Source of the DNA: Tetracentron sinense
Taxonomy: Eukaryota; Streptophyta; Magnoliopsida; Trochodendrales; Trochodendraceae
Direction of reading: 5' to 3'
Length of the DNA: 64,000 bases
NCBI GenBank assembly: GCA_015143295.1
Contig: CM026556.1
Location: 23,746,547-23,810,546 of the forward strand
In this document: one piece after another, positions 1 to 12,400 of the stretch
Position numbering within the stretch: position 1 is the first letter of the stretch
How the letters are laid out: every line of letters begins with the position of its first letter
The notes under the pieces: generated by a model
The model's input: only the letters and a program-made list of their open reading frames with translations
The model's database searches: none
What the model was told of the DNA's origin: nothing
Program-made: the position numbers and the translations under genes

Positions 1-43
1 TATGGGAGAACCAATCAGGAAAGGAAAATGTTTAGCAGGGTCG

Positions 44-345
44 TCATTTGTCCCACTCCCATTTTTAACACGAACTAATTGTGGTTAAGATTCATTCACC
101 TTAGGGTTCATCCATCTAACCTTGGCTTTTAGGCAAAAAAAAAATATAATAAAAAAAAAAAAGAAAAAAAAAAGATATATATATATAATTTAGTTAAGCT
201 TGACTAAAAATTATGGTTAAGCTTAACTAAATTATGATTAATATTTTTCCCTAAAAACTAAGGTTGGATGGATGAACCAACTTTAGAGTGAGTAAATCTT
301 AACCACATTTAGACCGGTGTTAAAAAGGGAGGTGTGGACAAATGA
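44..345. mobile_element. Foldback MITE-like element with ~90 bp inverted arms
   Basis: The left arm (about 44-134) and the reverse complement of the right arm (about 249-345) align along nearly their whole length. Both start TCATTTGTCC and both contain GTGGTTAAGATT and GGTTCATCCATC. The centre is A/T-rich with an A-run and a (TA)n tract, typical of a MITE loop. I could not find a convincing target-site duplication, so the exact ends are approximate. Related arm sequence (a TTAAC...GGTTAAAAGGG core) recurs near 14330-14380, 31190-31270 and 31790-31850, so this is probably a family in this genome. Confidence 0.55.
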
Positions 346-360
346 GGTAGTGGACAGTGG

Positions 361-1670
361 AGTCCGTTAAACAAGTCCCTCCCACCAAAGAGTCGATAGT
401 TCGTATGGCACATTGCATGCAAGATTCCATTCCAACAAGGCTCAGGATCCTCTCGAATTCAAACCGGACCGGGGAGACTCTCTCCGGTTTGAACCCCTAG
501 AGGTTGCCACGTGTCTCCTTTGACACCCCTTAACCATGGGTAAGGTTCATCCACCCCTAGGGTTCACCCATCCATCCTTTCTTTTTTTTTAAAAAATTAA
601 AAACTGTTTTTAATATTAAAAAACTCCAAAAACAGTTTTTTTAATTTTAAAAATAATAATTAATATATAAAAAAAAAACCAAGGATGGGTGAGTGAACCC
701 TAGGGGCGGGTGTACCTTACCCATGGTTAAGGGGTGTCAAAGGAGACACGTGGCAACCTCTAGGGGTTCAGACCGGAGAGTCTCCCCGGTTTGAACTCGA
801 GAGGATATCCTGAGCCTTCCAACAAATGAAACTCCCAAAGGAAGATGCTGGTGTGTAGCCAACCAAACAGAAACCATAAATCATATGCTTTTTTGAATGT
901 CAAGTAGCAAGAACAATATGGTGGGGCTCGGGTTCCCTATTATCCTTAAGGGTGGACCAATTTCCCAATAGAGGGATAAAAGAGTGGTGGAATCTCTCGA
1001 AGACTGCTATGGATCTAGATAAATGATGTACCTTTCAACTTTTGCCGACAGTCCTCTTGTGATTATGAAAAGAAAAGATCCTAATCCTTATGAAGTCCTC
1101 TTTCAAGCTCTAAAGCTAGTGTGTCAAAAAGCTTAAAGGAATGAGGGAGTGCAATTCCAGAACCAATAAATGCAAATGGACCCACCCCATGAGGATGGAT
1201 GAAACTTAATTCTCGGATGGTGCATCAAGTTTGCTAAGTCGGGCTGCTGGGATTGGGGTAATCGCTTGCGACCACAAAGGATCCATTACTCTTGGCCACC
1301 TACAGGGTGGATCGGCCCTTGCATCTGAGGCTGTAGCGCTACATAATGCAGTCTCATTACCAAATCTCAAGGGTGGAATTTTAGAGTGATGCTCAAGCCT
1401 TGGTTATATTAATGCATCAACCTACATCAAAGAGACCATCTGAAATTCCAGCAATTGTAAGGGACATCGAAATGAAACTCACACAAATCCCTCATTGGAT
1501 GCTCATTTTTTGTATTGTGTAAACTGAATGCCTTTGCCCATAAACTGGCGACGTCAAATCTCAGTTTCAGCCTGTGAGGCTATCTCCTTGAAATGTAAGA
1601 AAATTCTGGCGGACAGAAGCTCTGAGACTGTTCATGAGCTTCTTTTAGTGTAATTGTTATCTACCCAAAA
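361..1670 (+). pseudogene. L1-type LINE 3' end (zinc-binding RVT and RNase H-like region), interrupted
   Basis: With the 439-816 insertion removed, a plus-strand frame reads through a reverse-transcriptase zinc-binding (zf-RVT) segment ending in a Cys-x-Cys / His / Cys pattern (RCWC...INHMLF...CQVARTIW), interrupted by a one-base expansion of the T-run near 888. Downstream, around 1180-1560, shorter open pieces resemble the RNase H-like domain that ends plant LINE ORF2 (an IVRDIEMKL stretch). The element ends in a short A-run at about 1663-1670. Several stops and frameshifts make it non-functional. Only the 3' part is present, as expected for a 5'-truncated LINE. The 5' limit is unclear because a MITE lies immediately upstream. 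Confidence 0.7.
439..816. mobile_element. 378 bp hairpin MITE with 9 bp target duplication (Mutator-like)
   Basis: Almost the whole element is an inverted repeat. The left arm begins GGCTCAGGATCCTCTCGA and the right arm mirrors it, ending TCCTGAGCC. Arms of about 150 bp carry matching blocks (GAGGTTGCCACGTGTCTCC, CCTTAACCATGGGTAAGG) around an A/T-rich centre. It is flanked by perfect 9 bp repeats TTCCAACAA at 430-438 and 817-825. A 9 bp duplication is typical of Mutator-like transposons. Deleting the element and one repeat restores the zf-RVT frame of the host LINE, so it inserted into that LINE after the LINE itself had inserted. Confidence 0.85.
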
Positions 1671-1969
1671 AAATATCCTCCATCATCATCATCATCATCC
1701 ACATTCAAATCGTTGTCCTACCTTTTTGGGTTGGCTTGAAGAATTGTTCTACGCCCAATGCACATGCTTCCAAATTTACTTCCCCATAGTAACAAAAAAA
1801 TCTAAACGCCTACAAAGAAATGCATTATACTCTTTCAACCATATATTGATTCTCCCGTTCGAGCTCCAACTAGAGAGGAACTTCATGTTCGTATTAGCAT
1901 GCTAAGATATGTAAGCATCCATTGATTCATAGTTATAAATATCACAGTACGGTCTTCTTACTCACACCC
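1671..1969. other. Non-coding; (CAT)n microsatellite
   Basis: The only structure I see is a short CAT microsatellite at about 1681-1699, which creates a false poly-histidine reading frame. No gene is supported. Confidence 0.5.
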
Positions 1970-2221
1970 AATGTTGTCAGAACCGGACTGGACTGGTCGA
2001 ACCGGCCCCCTCGCTGGTTTCCAAAACCCTCAAAACCAGTACTCTTTAAGAACCGGCCAAAATTGGTCAAAATCGGTAGAACCAGTGGTTCGGTTGGGAA
2101 CCGGTTAGAACCGGGAAAAATGAAAAAAAATGGTTTTTTTATTTTTGTAAAGAGTACACGAACCGGACCGCGGTTCAGCTCCTCTACCAGTTCAATGCCC
2201 AGTCCGGTTCTGACAACACTG
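1970..2221. mobile_element. 252 bp MITE with TIRs and 9 bp target duplication
   Basis: The left end AATGTTGTCAGAACCGGAC mirrors the right end GTCCGGTTCTGACAACACTG. Inside are repeated AACCGG words and an A/T-rich middle. The flanks are CTCACACCC (1961-1969) and CTCACACCG (2222-2230), a 9 bp duplication with one mismatch. It lies about 290 bp beyond the stop codon of the minus-strand uL15m gene. Long reading frames exist on both strands here only because of the inverted repeat. Confidence 0.8.
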
Positions 2222-2512
2222 CTCACACCGTTTAGAAGATAAATAATAATAAGAATAAAAAGAACAAAGAAGAAATGAATGCACTGGAAAAGAGAGATCT
2301 AACTACTCTCATTCCATTTCAAGCTTTCTCAATGGCAATGGCCTTAAATTGCATATGTACTTCAGTAGCTCAACATAACCTGCATATGAAAATCAAAACT
2401 AAATTATGGTAAACAAATTCAGCTTCACATATAGTAATTCGTAGTTGTTACACAGACCCTTGAGCATGCACGGTTTGCGTGCAAGCCTGAACAAGACCGA
2501 CCAATGATTGAT
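2222..2512. other. 3' flank of the uL15m gene, no other feature
   Basis: A/T-rich sequence following the uL15m stop codon (minus strand). It presumably contains the 3' UTR and polyadenylation region. No canonical AATAAA on the minus strand stands out. Confidence 0.35.
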
Positions 2513-3430
2513 TTATAAGACCAATGGAGTTGCGGTTACATCCTTTTCTTCTGGCAAAAATGGAATTGGTTTGGTTGGGGCAGGCAGGCGCCCAATGCTA
2601 TCGACCTTATCCCTCTGCTTGGGGGGAGGTCTGGCTGCTCTTGGCAGTAACCGGCCCTTCTTTTCAAACCACTCCGGCTTTAGCAATGCCCGGAAGCCTA
2701 ACTTATTGTAATAAACTCTCCTGACAGACCCACCTGCGGCTTCAACTGCCGCCTTTGCTCTAACTGTCACCCTCGACACCTGTATCGTACAAATGTTTTA
2801 GTATTGTCTTGTGCTGCATGCAGAACGTGAAGGGCATCATGTGTTTTAAATTTGATTGATGACTCTTGAGAGAGAGTTATCTCAGTTTAACTCATGATAA
2901 TAAATTTCAGTTACTTCCTTCAAAATTAAGAACACAAAAGGAATCTTTCATCAAATCCAATAATTAATAACCTTAGTTGCAGATTCTGAAAGAAATGTTC
3001 ATCCTGTTTCAAGCCTTTCCCATGAAAATCACAGCATATTTTATACATTTTGAAACGTGAAAATAAGCATCTGATCAGTGTGATCACTTGTTAGAAGAAG
3101 AAATTTGAAACCATAAAGAGAAGTCAAAAGGACTATCCTAAATTGGCAGGAAGCTGTTAAATGAAGATTACCTCAAGATGAATTGGCCATTTAATTTGTT
3201 CAGCACCACGGCCCATCAATCTTACTCCATCTTTTATCTGCTTTCCTATGGCCGCTGTGTCCTACAGTGCTATAATAATCAGTCTCGACCAAAGCCCATG
3301 AGAGGTAAAGTGTTAAACTTATGAAATGAATAGAGAATTCCACTACCTTGAGCGTTTTCATTGTGATCAGTTCTGAAGAGTCTATCTTGCCTGCATTTAT
3401 AAGTTTTGCAATCTTTCCCAACCCTACTGG
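2513..3430 (-). CDS. MRPL15: uL15m exons 2-4
   Basis: Exon 2 is 3430-3347, exon 3 is 3261-3172 and exon 4 is 2779-2513. They are separated by an 85 bp intron (3262-3346) and a 392 bp intron (2780-3171). Exon 2 supplies the conserved [17 protein letters not shown] segment, exon 3 the [14 protein letters not shown] segment, and exon 4 the C-terminus including [20 protein letters not shown]. The stop is at 2513-2515. Confidence 0.93.
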
Positions 3431-6400
3431 CTGCCATAAAGCAAATAAGAGTATTTGTTGAGCAGTGAGCTCAATATACGGTGATAAAACAAAAAACTCC
3501 ACTGCACCCCTTAGAAAAGGATAAAGAAATTAAGGGAAAGGCAGAACAATGAAGAGAAGTCTTTTATGAAAATTACAAACGGAACTTAGGAAGATAGTGT
3601 GATAAGAGTTACAGCCATAACCATGAATTCAGGTTTAGAATTATCACATCAAGTCAAGGCAAAAGAATTTCACATGATACATTTCACTATGGAAAATTAA
3701 ATGGATATAGCAAATTGAATAAATAATACCAATATATTTAATCAAAGAGGATCTACTATGTCGTGATTTTCCTTTTTCTTTTCTTTTTTAAAAATTATGT
3801 AAGAAATAAATGATACTAAGAGCAGAAAAAGAAAAGTACCCAGGAAAGAGCATTCTCTAAGTGCAAAGATTGCCTATGGGCATTCTTAGCAATGCGATCC
3901 TTTTCTCCATTAGTTATCCTAAGAGTGGATTATAGAAAATATCAAAATTATATAAGATGTCATGAGTATGGTCTATAACATTGATAAGTCCACAAGAGAC
4001 TGGGGCATTGCTATATGGCCAAGAAAGTGTATCAGAAGAGTCACATTCAACCACGAGCCCTTTTTCTTAGACATGCAGAAGTTATGAAGTAGAAGACGAT
4101 AGATCAAAGGATCGGCGCGGGTCCTTAGATTTCTGGTCGACAGTAGATCTTGCACATTGCAGATAGATAAGGAACAAAGTATGTTCCTTTATCACCAAAA
4201 ACAGCATCAATTGCTACTGGCCAATTCTCTAACTCAGCTTCTACTTTAGGAAAGTCAATCAGCATGAGTGAGAGACTGTAATTATAGTCTTTTCCAGTTT
4301 CCCCCATTCTATCCAAAAAGTACTTTCGACTTCTTAACAGTTTCTATTGATTTATAGGGCAAGATGTAGACCGGGAATTTAATTTTCCACACCCTCCCAC
4401 ATCCCTGATGATATCCACCATCTGCTCATGCACCACTTTATTAGACCACTTTATCGGCCTCGTGTTTCTAAATATACTGAGAAACCATGAAGGATGGATA
4501 TAGAAGACCCACGCCAAGCAGGGTCTTGAATTTCAGTAGAGAGCAATTCGAGTTGGGAAACTCATCTCGACTTCTAGGGTACCAATATGAGTTTATTATG
4601 CAATAGACCCGACCAAAACATATCAAATACTCAAGGCTGAACCAAAGAGGCTTAGCTGATGAACAAATAACAAACTGAGACTGAGTCTTATATCCTAGAC
4701 ACTGAGTGTCATTATAGAGTGAAGACTGACTAACTTCTCAAGCTAAAATTTAGTACATGAAAATAAATCCTCTCTATGCCTCTACCTCCAAACTCCTTGC
4801 AAACAAAAGAAGATACAGTGAACTTCCGGTTTCTCTTCCACAGAGAGTTAGATAGTGTTAGGATACAATTCTAAATTGACTTTTGGCTCTTGAAGAGTCA
4901 GAAGTCGGTTAAAATGTCGTTTGGTTTGGCACTTGAGAGAGTAACTTCTCAACGAGTCAAAAGTCATAAAAAGTCAAAATGTTAGCTTTTAGGGAAAGCT
5001 ATCCCCAACTAGCTTCTAAAAGTCTCAAAATTTTAAAAAATTGTTTTTATTAAAAGTTATTATGAAGAAGTCCTTTTCTTCTCAGAGAAGTTTATCCAAC
5101 AAGCCCTTATTCTTATAATTTTCAGTTTCCAGCTTCTAATCCACAACAATTTGTTCTTTTTAACTTCAACGGAATAGATAGTTCTTAGGTCTAATGAGTT
5201 CTACCAAATTTCAACGTCATTGAAATCGGCAATATCTTCCACATAGAAGGTTCATACCTTGTTACAACTTATGAGATCAACAGTGCCGATACAATCTCCA
5301 CATTACACAAACAAATCTAATGAAAGTTAGCAATTTGACAAGCTCACTTTCTTATTAACTCTAGCATGGTTTAAAAAATCATTGAAATTGTTACGTAAAG
5401 GTTTCGGAGGCCTTAGATACCCGATACCGTACCTTTACCCATTTATCCTGAAACAAAACAGTAACACCTGAAATCGTTACGTAACGGGTATTACGCCCGA
5501 TACGTAAAGGATTCGGTCGTAAGAATGGGTTCCGAAAATCCCTAAACTCATTCTAAAACCTCATCTTTGCTTCCTCTCTACAAATTCTTAATACATTTTT
5601 TTTAATAAAATCTTTTTGTTTTTTTTATTGATTAACAACTTGAATTGGGGTTTGATTCATAGATATGAAGGAATCCAAGGCAAGTTCTTTATTTCGGGTA
5701 TGTTTCAACCCTTGACCCATCTAATTTCCTTATTTCTAAATTTTGAGCTTCATATTGGCTTTAAAAGTATTTTGTTATTAATTTATTATATGGTTTTTTT
5801 TTTCTATTTATTGGAATTTTTTAGATTTTTTTAAGCAAAAAACAAAAAAAGAAAAAATAAAGACCGAAACCGTTACGTAAAAGCTAATCGGTATGTACCG
5901 GCCAATATGGGCCGTTATGTATCGGGTTTAAGGCTAACAGGTATAAAGATACGGTGGGAAAAAAATCAGTATCACCCTCTGTATCATGTGTATCGGCTCA
6001 ATATGCATGACACAAACCCATTTCTCCTTCCATTTACATTAGAAGTCACGACACGAACTCAATACGCACAACTTATATTCATATAAATATTATTTAAGTG
6101 TTAATTTAATTAAGATATTTATGTATAAATAAGATTATAACTCCATTTGAATTCAATAAAAAACTAAATCCAAACCCTTGAAAAATAAAAAGTCAACTTT
6201 CCAGTTCAAGAACAATATCCGTTTTTTAGCGCCTTTTAGGGATTAGATCAAAATTTCAACTTTCAAATTGTAAAGTATTTCTCAAATCTTAAAATTTCAT
6301 AAATTTTATTATATCATAACATTACTAAAATTCAAAAGTATAGTAAAAAAAGTCTCATATTTTAGTTTTCAAAAATATTTTAGAAAAAATCAACTAACAG

Positions 6401-9400
6401 AGTAATGGTTCAGCATAAAACTAACATTCAAGCTTATAATTTATGGTTGTAATCCCATACATTTTTATTAAATTAATTGAATGTAAGGTTTTAATATCTA
6501 GATGACATTGCCTATACTTGGATAAATGACTATTGTTTGTGTTTTCATATCTATTTATCAGCATGATCATCTTTTTTAACTTATAAAATTTTAACTTTCA
6601 TATGTATAGTTATAAATGTATTTGGAGACCTTCATTTAGTTTATTTTTAGCTTATATTTGTATTAAAAGATGTTTTATACAAGACATAGTTACCAAGTAC
6701 GGGCATAATACGGCAACAATCTGTTCGGAAAGTACAAGTGTTATACGACAAAAAAACGACAATAGTACAGGAAATTAATAATCAATAATTATAAATAAAT
6801 ATGAATCATGATACAAACCACTAATAATTATTTAATACGGAATATTTGTTTAATAGGTAAAAGTATGACAAAAATACATGTATTAAACATGTTTAATACA
6901 GAATCTGTGTATTAAAGGCATATTATACGAGGGTACATACGTAATATGGAAAAATTACACCGTTTTAAACGGCAACCCTCCTCAAAAGTATTATACGGGT
7001 ATAATACGGGGGGTTTGGTAACTATGATGTACGGTATCCAAGTTTTTTCCATGCATATCCAAACGTTTCTTAGTGTATCCTGATTTTTACCGTTGTATCC
7101 ATCTGATATGGTCCAATACACCAATATGTATGTTGTTTTGGAATTACTGATACTGCACCTGATACCGATATTTTGAAACATGTTAATACTGCAAGCAGGT
7201 ATCTAGCAATTGTTGGAACTTGCATGCCCATGTTGAAGGATGGTCAATGCTTAGTCTAGAAATGCCACTTGGTGAACATCACTTGATGTAGACCTGATCA
7301 CCAATCTACGATCAAATCACGACCACAAAGCTTCAAATGAGATGTTGACCTATAAACAACAAAAAATGAGGAGAAACACATAGGATCATAAGAAATCATG
7401 GACATCAAAGCACGTTATGAATGCCACTTTTCTTAAGACATTATTCACTCCCACTACAAATCTGCAATTGGGTTAACCGGCAAAATTTCCCCAAGGTACT
7501 TTGAAGCCCAGTTCCTATTATTGATCAACGGTTTGCAATACTGGAACTGACCCTGAACAATTTAACAATGAGCTTAATCAATAATCAAAACCCCGGTCTC
7601 GATTGATCAAGAAGGAAGACAACACCGATCAAAAAAAGAAGAAAGACAATACCAATAAAAGAAACAAATGATTTAGAATAAATGGGTAAGAGAAGTATGG
7701 TATCACTTCTTCATGTCTTTCTTAGATCTCTTGACTCTTCATGATCTATATTTGTCTTTTCTAATTTCCCATCCCCATGTGAATTTAGATGGAAAATGTC
7801 TTAAAATCCCCCATAAACCCCTATTTAAGATCATTTACAATTAACTCAAAAAAAGGTCCTTTGATTATTCAGAAAATCTCCAACAACCTCCAATATTTTC
7901 AAAATAGTCAATAAAACATTTTCGGTCAAAACTGAAAAGCTTGTATATACCCTATGTAGGTGTCTTTTAAACTTGAACCTGCACTTGATGTAAATGCATC
8001 AAAGTTTAATCCAGGTGCAGAGTAGCAGTAACATTAAACTAAAGACCCCATATGACAATGCATCGCACAGACATACTTTCAAATGCTAAGATGTTCTTTT
8101 AAAAAAAGACTCCTTGGGTTTGTATCTCAACATTATGAGTCTAAAGAGACATTAAGTCTTTATCCATGAAGTAGCACCACTCCCTCACTCGTATAGGTAA
8201 GTCTACCAAAGAACCCCTGTAACTAGAGCTTAACCATCCCTGCTAGTACCATGCTTTTCTCACTAAACTCAGGGTTTGGGTCATAAATAGTGAGTTGAGT
8301 TTCTACAACAAACGGGACATCAAGTAATCCTTTTAGATTTTCCTGACTAATTTCCCTTGTCATTGCAATTACCAAATCCAGAGAAATTGTCAATACATCT
8401 GCAAGATAATTTTTTGAATAAACTATCTGTAGGATAAGTTCATAAGGACTACCCTGTGTTACCCAAAAAAAAGTATTATTTCATAAAAAAAGTTTGTTCT
8501 CCATCGAATGTCAGAGTACCTCGACACATTGATATGCCAAAGGCCACGCCTCGAGTTACTTGTATTTAATCAATTTGTTAAGCAAACGACTTTTTTGGGT
8601 TCCCGCAAATAGCCTTAAACCATAGTTACCAACTTACCAGAGCGAGCAGTGAAGCGAAAGTGAGAAGTGAGGCTCGAAAAATGCTTGGGAAACGGGAAGT
8701 GAGAAATGAGATATGGCTGCCTTAGTCTCATTATATTACTATGGGCATCCAGCCACCCATACTTTAGATTTTACCTTACATTAGATATGTGTGGAAAACT
8801 AGGCGCCTTAGATTCCAATATAACAATACTTGTTCAGAGTCTACACCCTAGGTTCTATTCCATCACCTCCTACAGACATAGCTCTCTCCAGCGCCAGTTC
8901 CAATTCTGATTTCAGTTCCAGCGGTTGATGTTTCAGGTGTCTTAAGACGAGGAGGATCTACTTACGATAGAAACTAATGACGCGAGGAAGACACCCTTAC
9001 TAGTAAAGGGGGCTTTCTTTCTAATCATAAACCATAACCCTATTTAGTAAGTTGGAAATGCCAATTGAAGCAAGGAATGACTACAACAAAAACTCCTACA
9101 TCATATACTAAAAGAAGATTCTTCTTTCTTTTACAGCTTGACTTTAAGCACTAAGTGGGACATGATGGAAGTGAGCTTCCAGGGAAGCAAACTTGGGAAA
9201 CGAGTTTCTTGAAAAACGAGCTTCTTGAGAACTGAGCAACTCCCTGTACATAGCTTCCCACAATTGTCATAGCTTGATTGCAAACACCCTCTTATATATC
9301 TAGTCCTAGTATTTATAATATTTACATTGTGTTTATTTAAGAGGATTAGATTTAGTGAATAAAGTGATTGGTGCACCCAAATAATTTTGTGCTCTACACC

Positions 9401-12400
9401 GTATCACATCCTACACATGTTTGTCCTTAATTTTTTACCCCTTGATCTAAGTCTATTGGATGATGCAGAATGACACGTGGCCCTATCTTGGCATAAATGA
9501 TGTGGCATCATGGAAATAAAAATTGTCAAAATTGATACGTATCGCCCGATATATATTGGTTTCGTCGATGACTTGTATGATAATAGTATTGAGACGTTAA
9601 ATAGGGTCGAATATGACTCATCCGAAACTAATATGTATCGGTAAGACTTGGTTGATGCGTATTAGTTTTGTAGAACTCGTTCGACACCTCTAATAAAAGC
9701 TCTGATTTATAAATATCGTCCAATATGTATTGGTAGGACTCAGCCAATAAGTATCGATATTGCCCAAAACGTTTAATTTGATTTTTTTTCTAAATCTGGT
9801 TTACACATATTGTCCAACACATATCGGTTTCGGTAAGAATTGTTATGACACATATCCCATTATGCTATTAATATAGGTATCGTAGGACGACTAAAACTGT
9901 TATGTAATAACATAAGACCTGTTTGAGTCGTACGTTACATAATATAAGACTCATGTAAGAATCGTCCGAGTCTTACGTTACGTAACATAGGACTCAACAA
10001 AGTCTTTGTTATGTAACGTAATACTCAGTTCCCCAAAAAAATGAAAGCATTTGGTAGCATGCCCATGTGATGTCCTAGTGAGGCCCACATGTAGAGTCTA
10101 GCATAATAGCGTGGCATTCAGGAGCATCTATACAAAAAAGTGTCCAATAGTCATATTTATTTAGTAGATTGTTGTAACTATTTAATTGAATAATCATATT
10201 ACAACCGTTGTGACTATCAATTCAATGGGCACATTAAATGCATGAACAAGAATGTCTAAAAGACACTTGACAAGGTGTGACTAATTGTATTTGTAACATC
10301 TCTTTCCAATAGATGTGAAGTCTATAAATAGGAGTCTAAAGGAAAAATTAAGACAGTAGAAAAGATATACAATAGAGATTTAAAAGAGACCAAAAGATCA
10401 GAGGAAAACATGTAGAATGAAAGAGAAAACCTACCCATTGTTAGTGATATCATGCTTCTCCTACTCTGATATTCTAAAACCATCTTTTCCTTTGACAATT
10501 TTGTACTTTTGTATTCATTCGTGATTAATCGAGGCCAAAATTTTGATTATTGATTAATTGGGATTGTTTTTTCATACTGCAAATCGTAGATCAATAATAG
10601 AGAACTGGGCTTCATAGTATCTTGGGGACGACTCATCGGTCAACCCGATTGCAGACTTGTGGCCGCGAATTGCGTATCATGGAAAGCGATATCTGTAACG
10701 TGCTTTGAAGTCCATGGTTTCCTCTTATCCCACGCGTCTCTTCTCATTTGTTGTTGTTTATAGGCCAATTTCTCATTTTGACACATAATGCTCAGTATTG
10801 TGATTCGTTCGTCATCCGATAAGCAGGTCTTCATCAAGTGATATTACTTCCCACCTAGTAGCATTTCTAAACTGAGCATTGATCATCCACTTGAACAAGG
10901 ACATACAAGTTCAAATGATCTTAAGACATTATTACCATGTGAAACTATATATTAAATAAAAATAATTAAACAAGACCAAAAAGAGGCGAGTCAAGGATGA
11001 TAACTTCTCTAAAGACTACATCTCAAGTGTGGTAGTGGACCTACTCAGCACGCATTGATCAGTAGAGATGGCAAAAAGAGGTATATTATTATTAATTTGT
11101 GAAGATACGATCTTTTTATAAGAGAATAATATCTCTGGATTTATTGAACTTCATATATATATATATATAAATATTCTTAAGAGAGATTACTTCGCAATTA
11201 AAGTATTTCTATTATGACATGTAACTGTGTTAGAGAATTTAGTAGCTTCAAGAATGCCAAGCAATGTAGCTATATTAAAGGGGGGGGGGGGAATGCAGCA
11301 GTCAGATAATTCAGTGGAAACATCATTTAGCTTATCTACAATTTTGAAAAATCAATGCTTCATGATGATATTTTTTTTTTCTCGATAATCAAAGAGATAT
11401 ATTAAAATAGCTGGGAAATAAGTACAAGATAGAGGGAGAATAATACAAACATGAGTTTACAGTCGTGTAAACTTTAGAAAGAAAAGGAGAGTGACTGATC
11501 TAGAATTATGCAAACTATCACCCCAATAGAGATCCCAGATTCACCCTTCCATCCTGAATCGAAATCCAATCTAAGAGCAAAAGGTGAATACGAGCATAGA
11601 TAAGAGAGATAGATACTAGGGAGTTCTCGAAACTCTCTGGTTTCTCTCGCTACAAATTGACCATGATATGGCTCCAGGGAGCACCAACTAAATTGCCATC
11701 TTAGCACTAGCCAATGACCAGCAGGATAAGAAATTCCAAAAAGACGAAGGGAAGACCCAATCCACCCCTAATCGGGAGAGAAAATACCCTCAAATGATTA
11801 CCACAATAGGACAATGTAACAGCAGGTGGTCCACCGTCTCTTCCACTTGGAGGCATAGGAAACAACGATTAGCCATACTCCATCCTCTACTCTTTAAGTG
11901 ATCACATGTAAGGATTTTATCCAAAGATGCATTCCAGAAGACGAAGGAAACCTTGGATGGAATACCCAGATTCCACACCTCTCGATAAAGAAAGGGTGCA
12001 GAAGATGCTGACTAAAGTGAGAGTAGTAGTGATTTTATTGAAAACCGACCATTGTTGCTTCCGGACCAGATTCTATAATCTCTATCATCAAGGCTCACAA
12101 GAGCAAGTTCCAGATTGGAAAATAGGAGACCCAACTCCTCAAGTTCCCAATCGTTCAGATCTCTTCGCAATTTTGGACACCACATTCCTCTCCCATTTCT
12201 TATTTCAAGACAATCCCCCACTAACGCATCCTGGTCTAGTGAGTAGGAATATATTTCGAAAAGACTCCTATAACGGCGCAAGGCCCCACCAAAGATCTTT
12301 TCAAAACAGCACTTCTGTCCCTCTCCCCACCTTGAATCTATACCACGGCAGAACTAGATGATGTACCGCTATAATGCCTTTCCACACCCCTATCCCGTAA

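Noticed and set aside
1654..1905. 83-codon frame with a poly-histidine run
   Set aside because: The histidines come from a (CAT)n microsatellite following the LINE poly-A; no domain and no other support.
1922..2242. Overlapping long frames on both strands
   Set aside because: They lie in the inverted-repeat MITE 1970-2221; strand symmetry explains them.
11927..12361. 144-codon plus-strand frame
   Set aside because: Antisense shadow of the LINE zf-RVT region on the minus strand.
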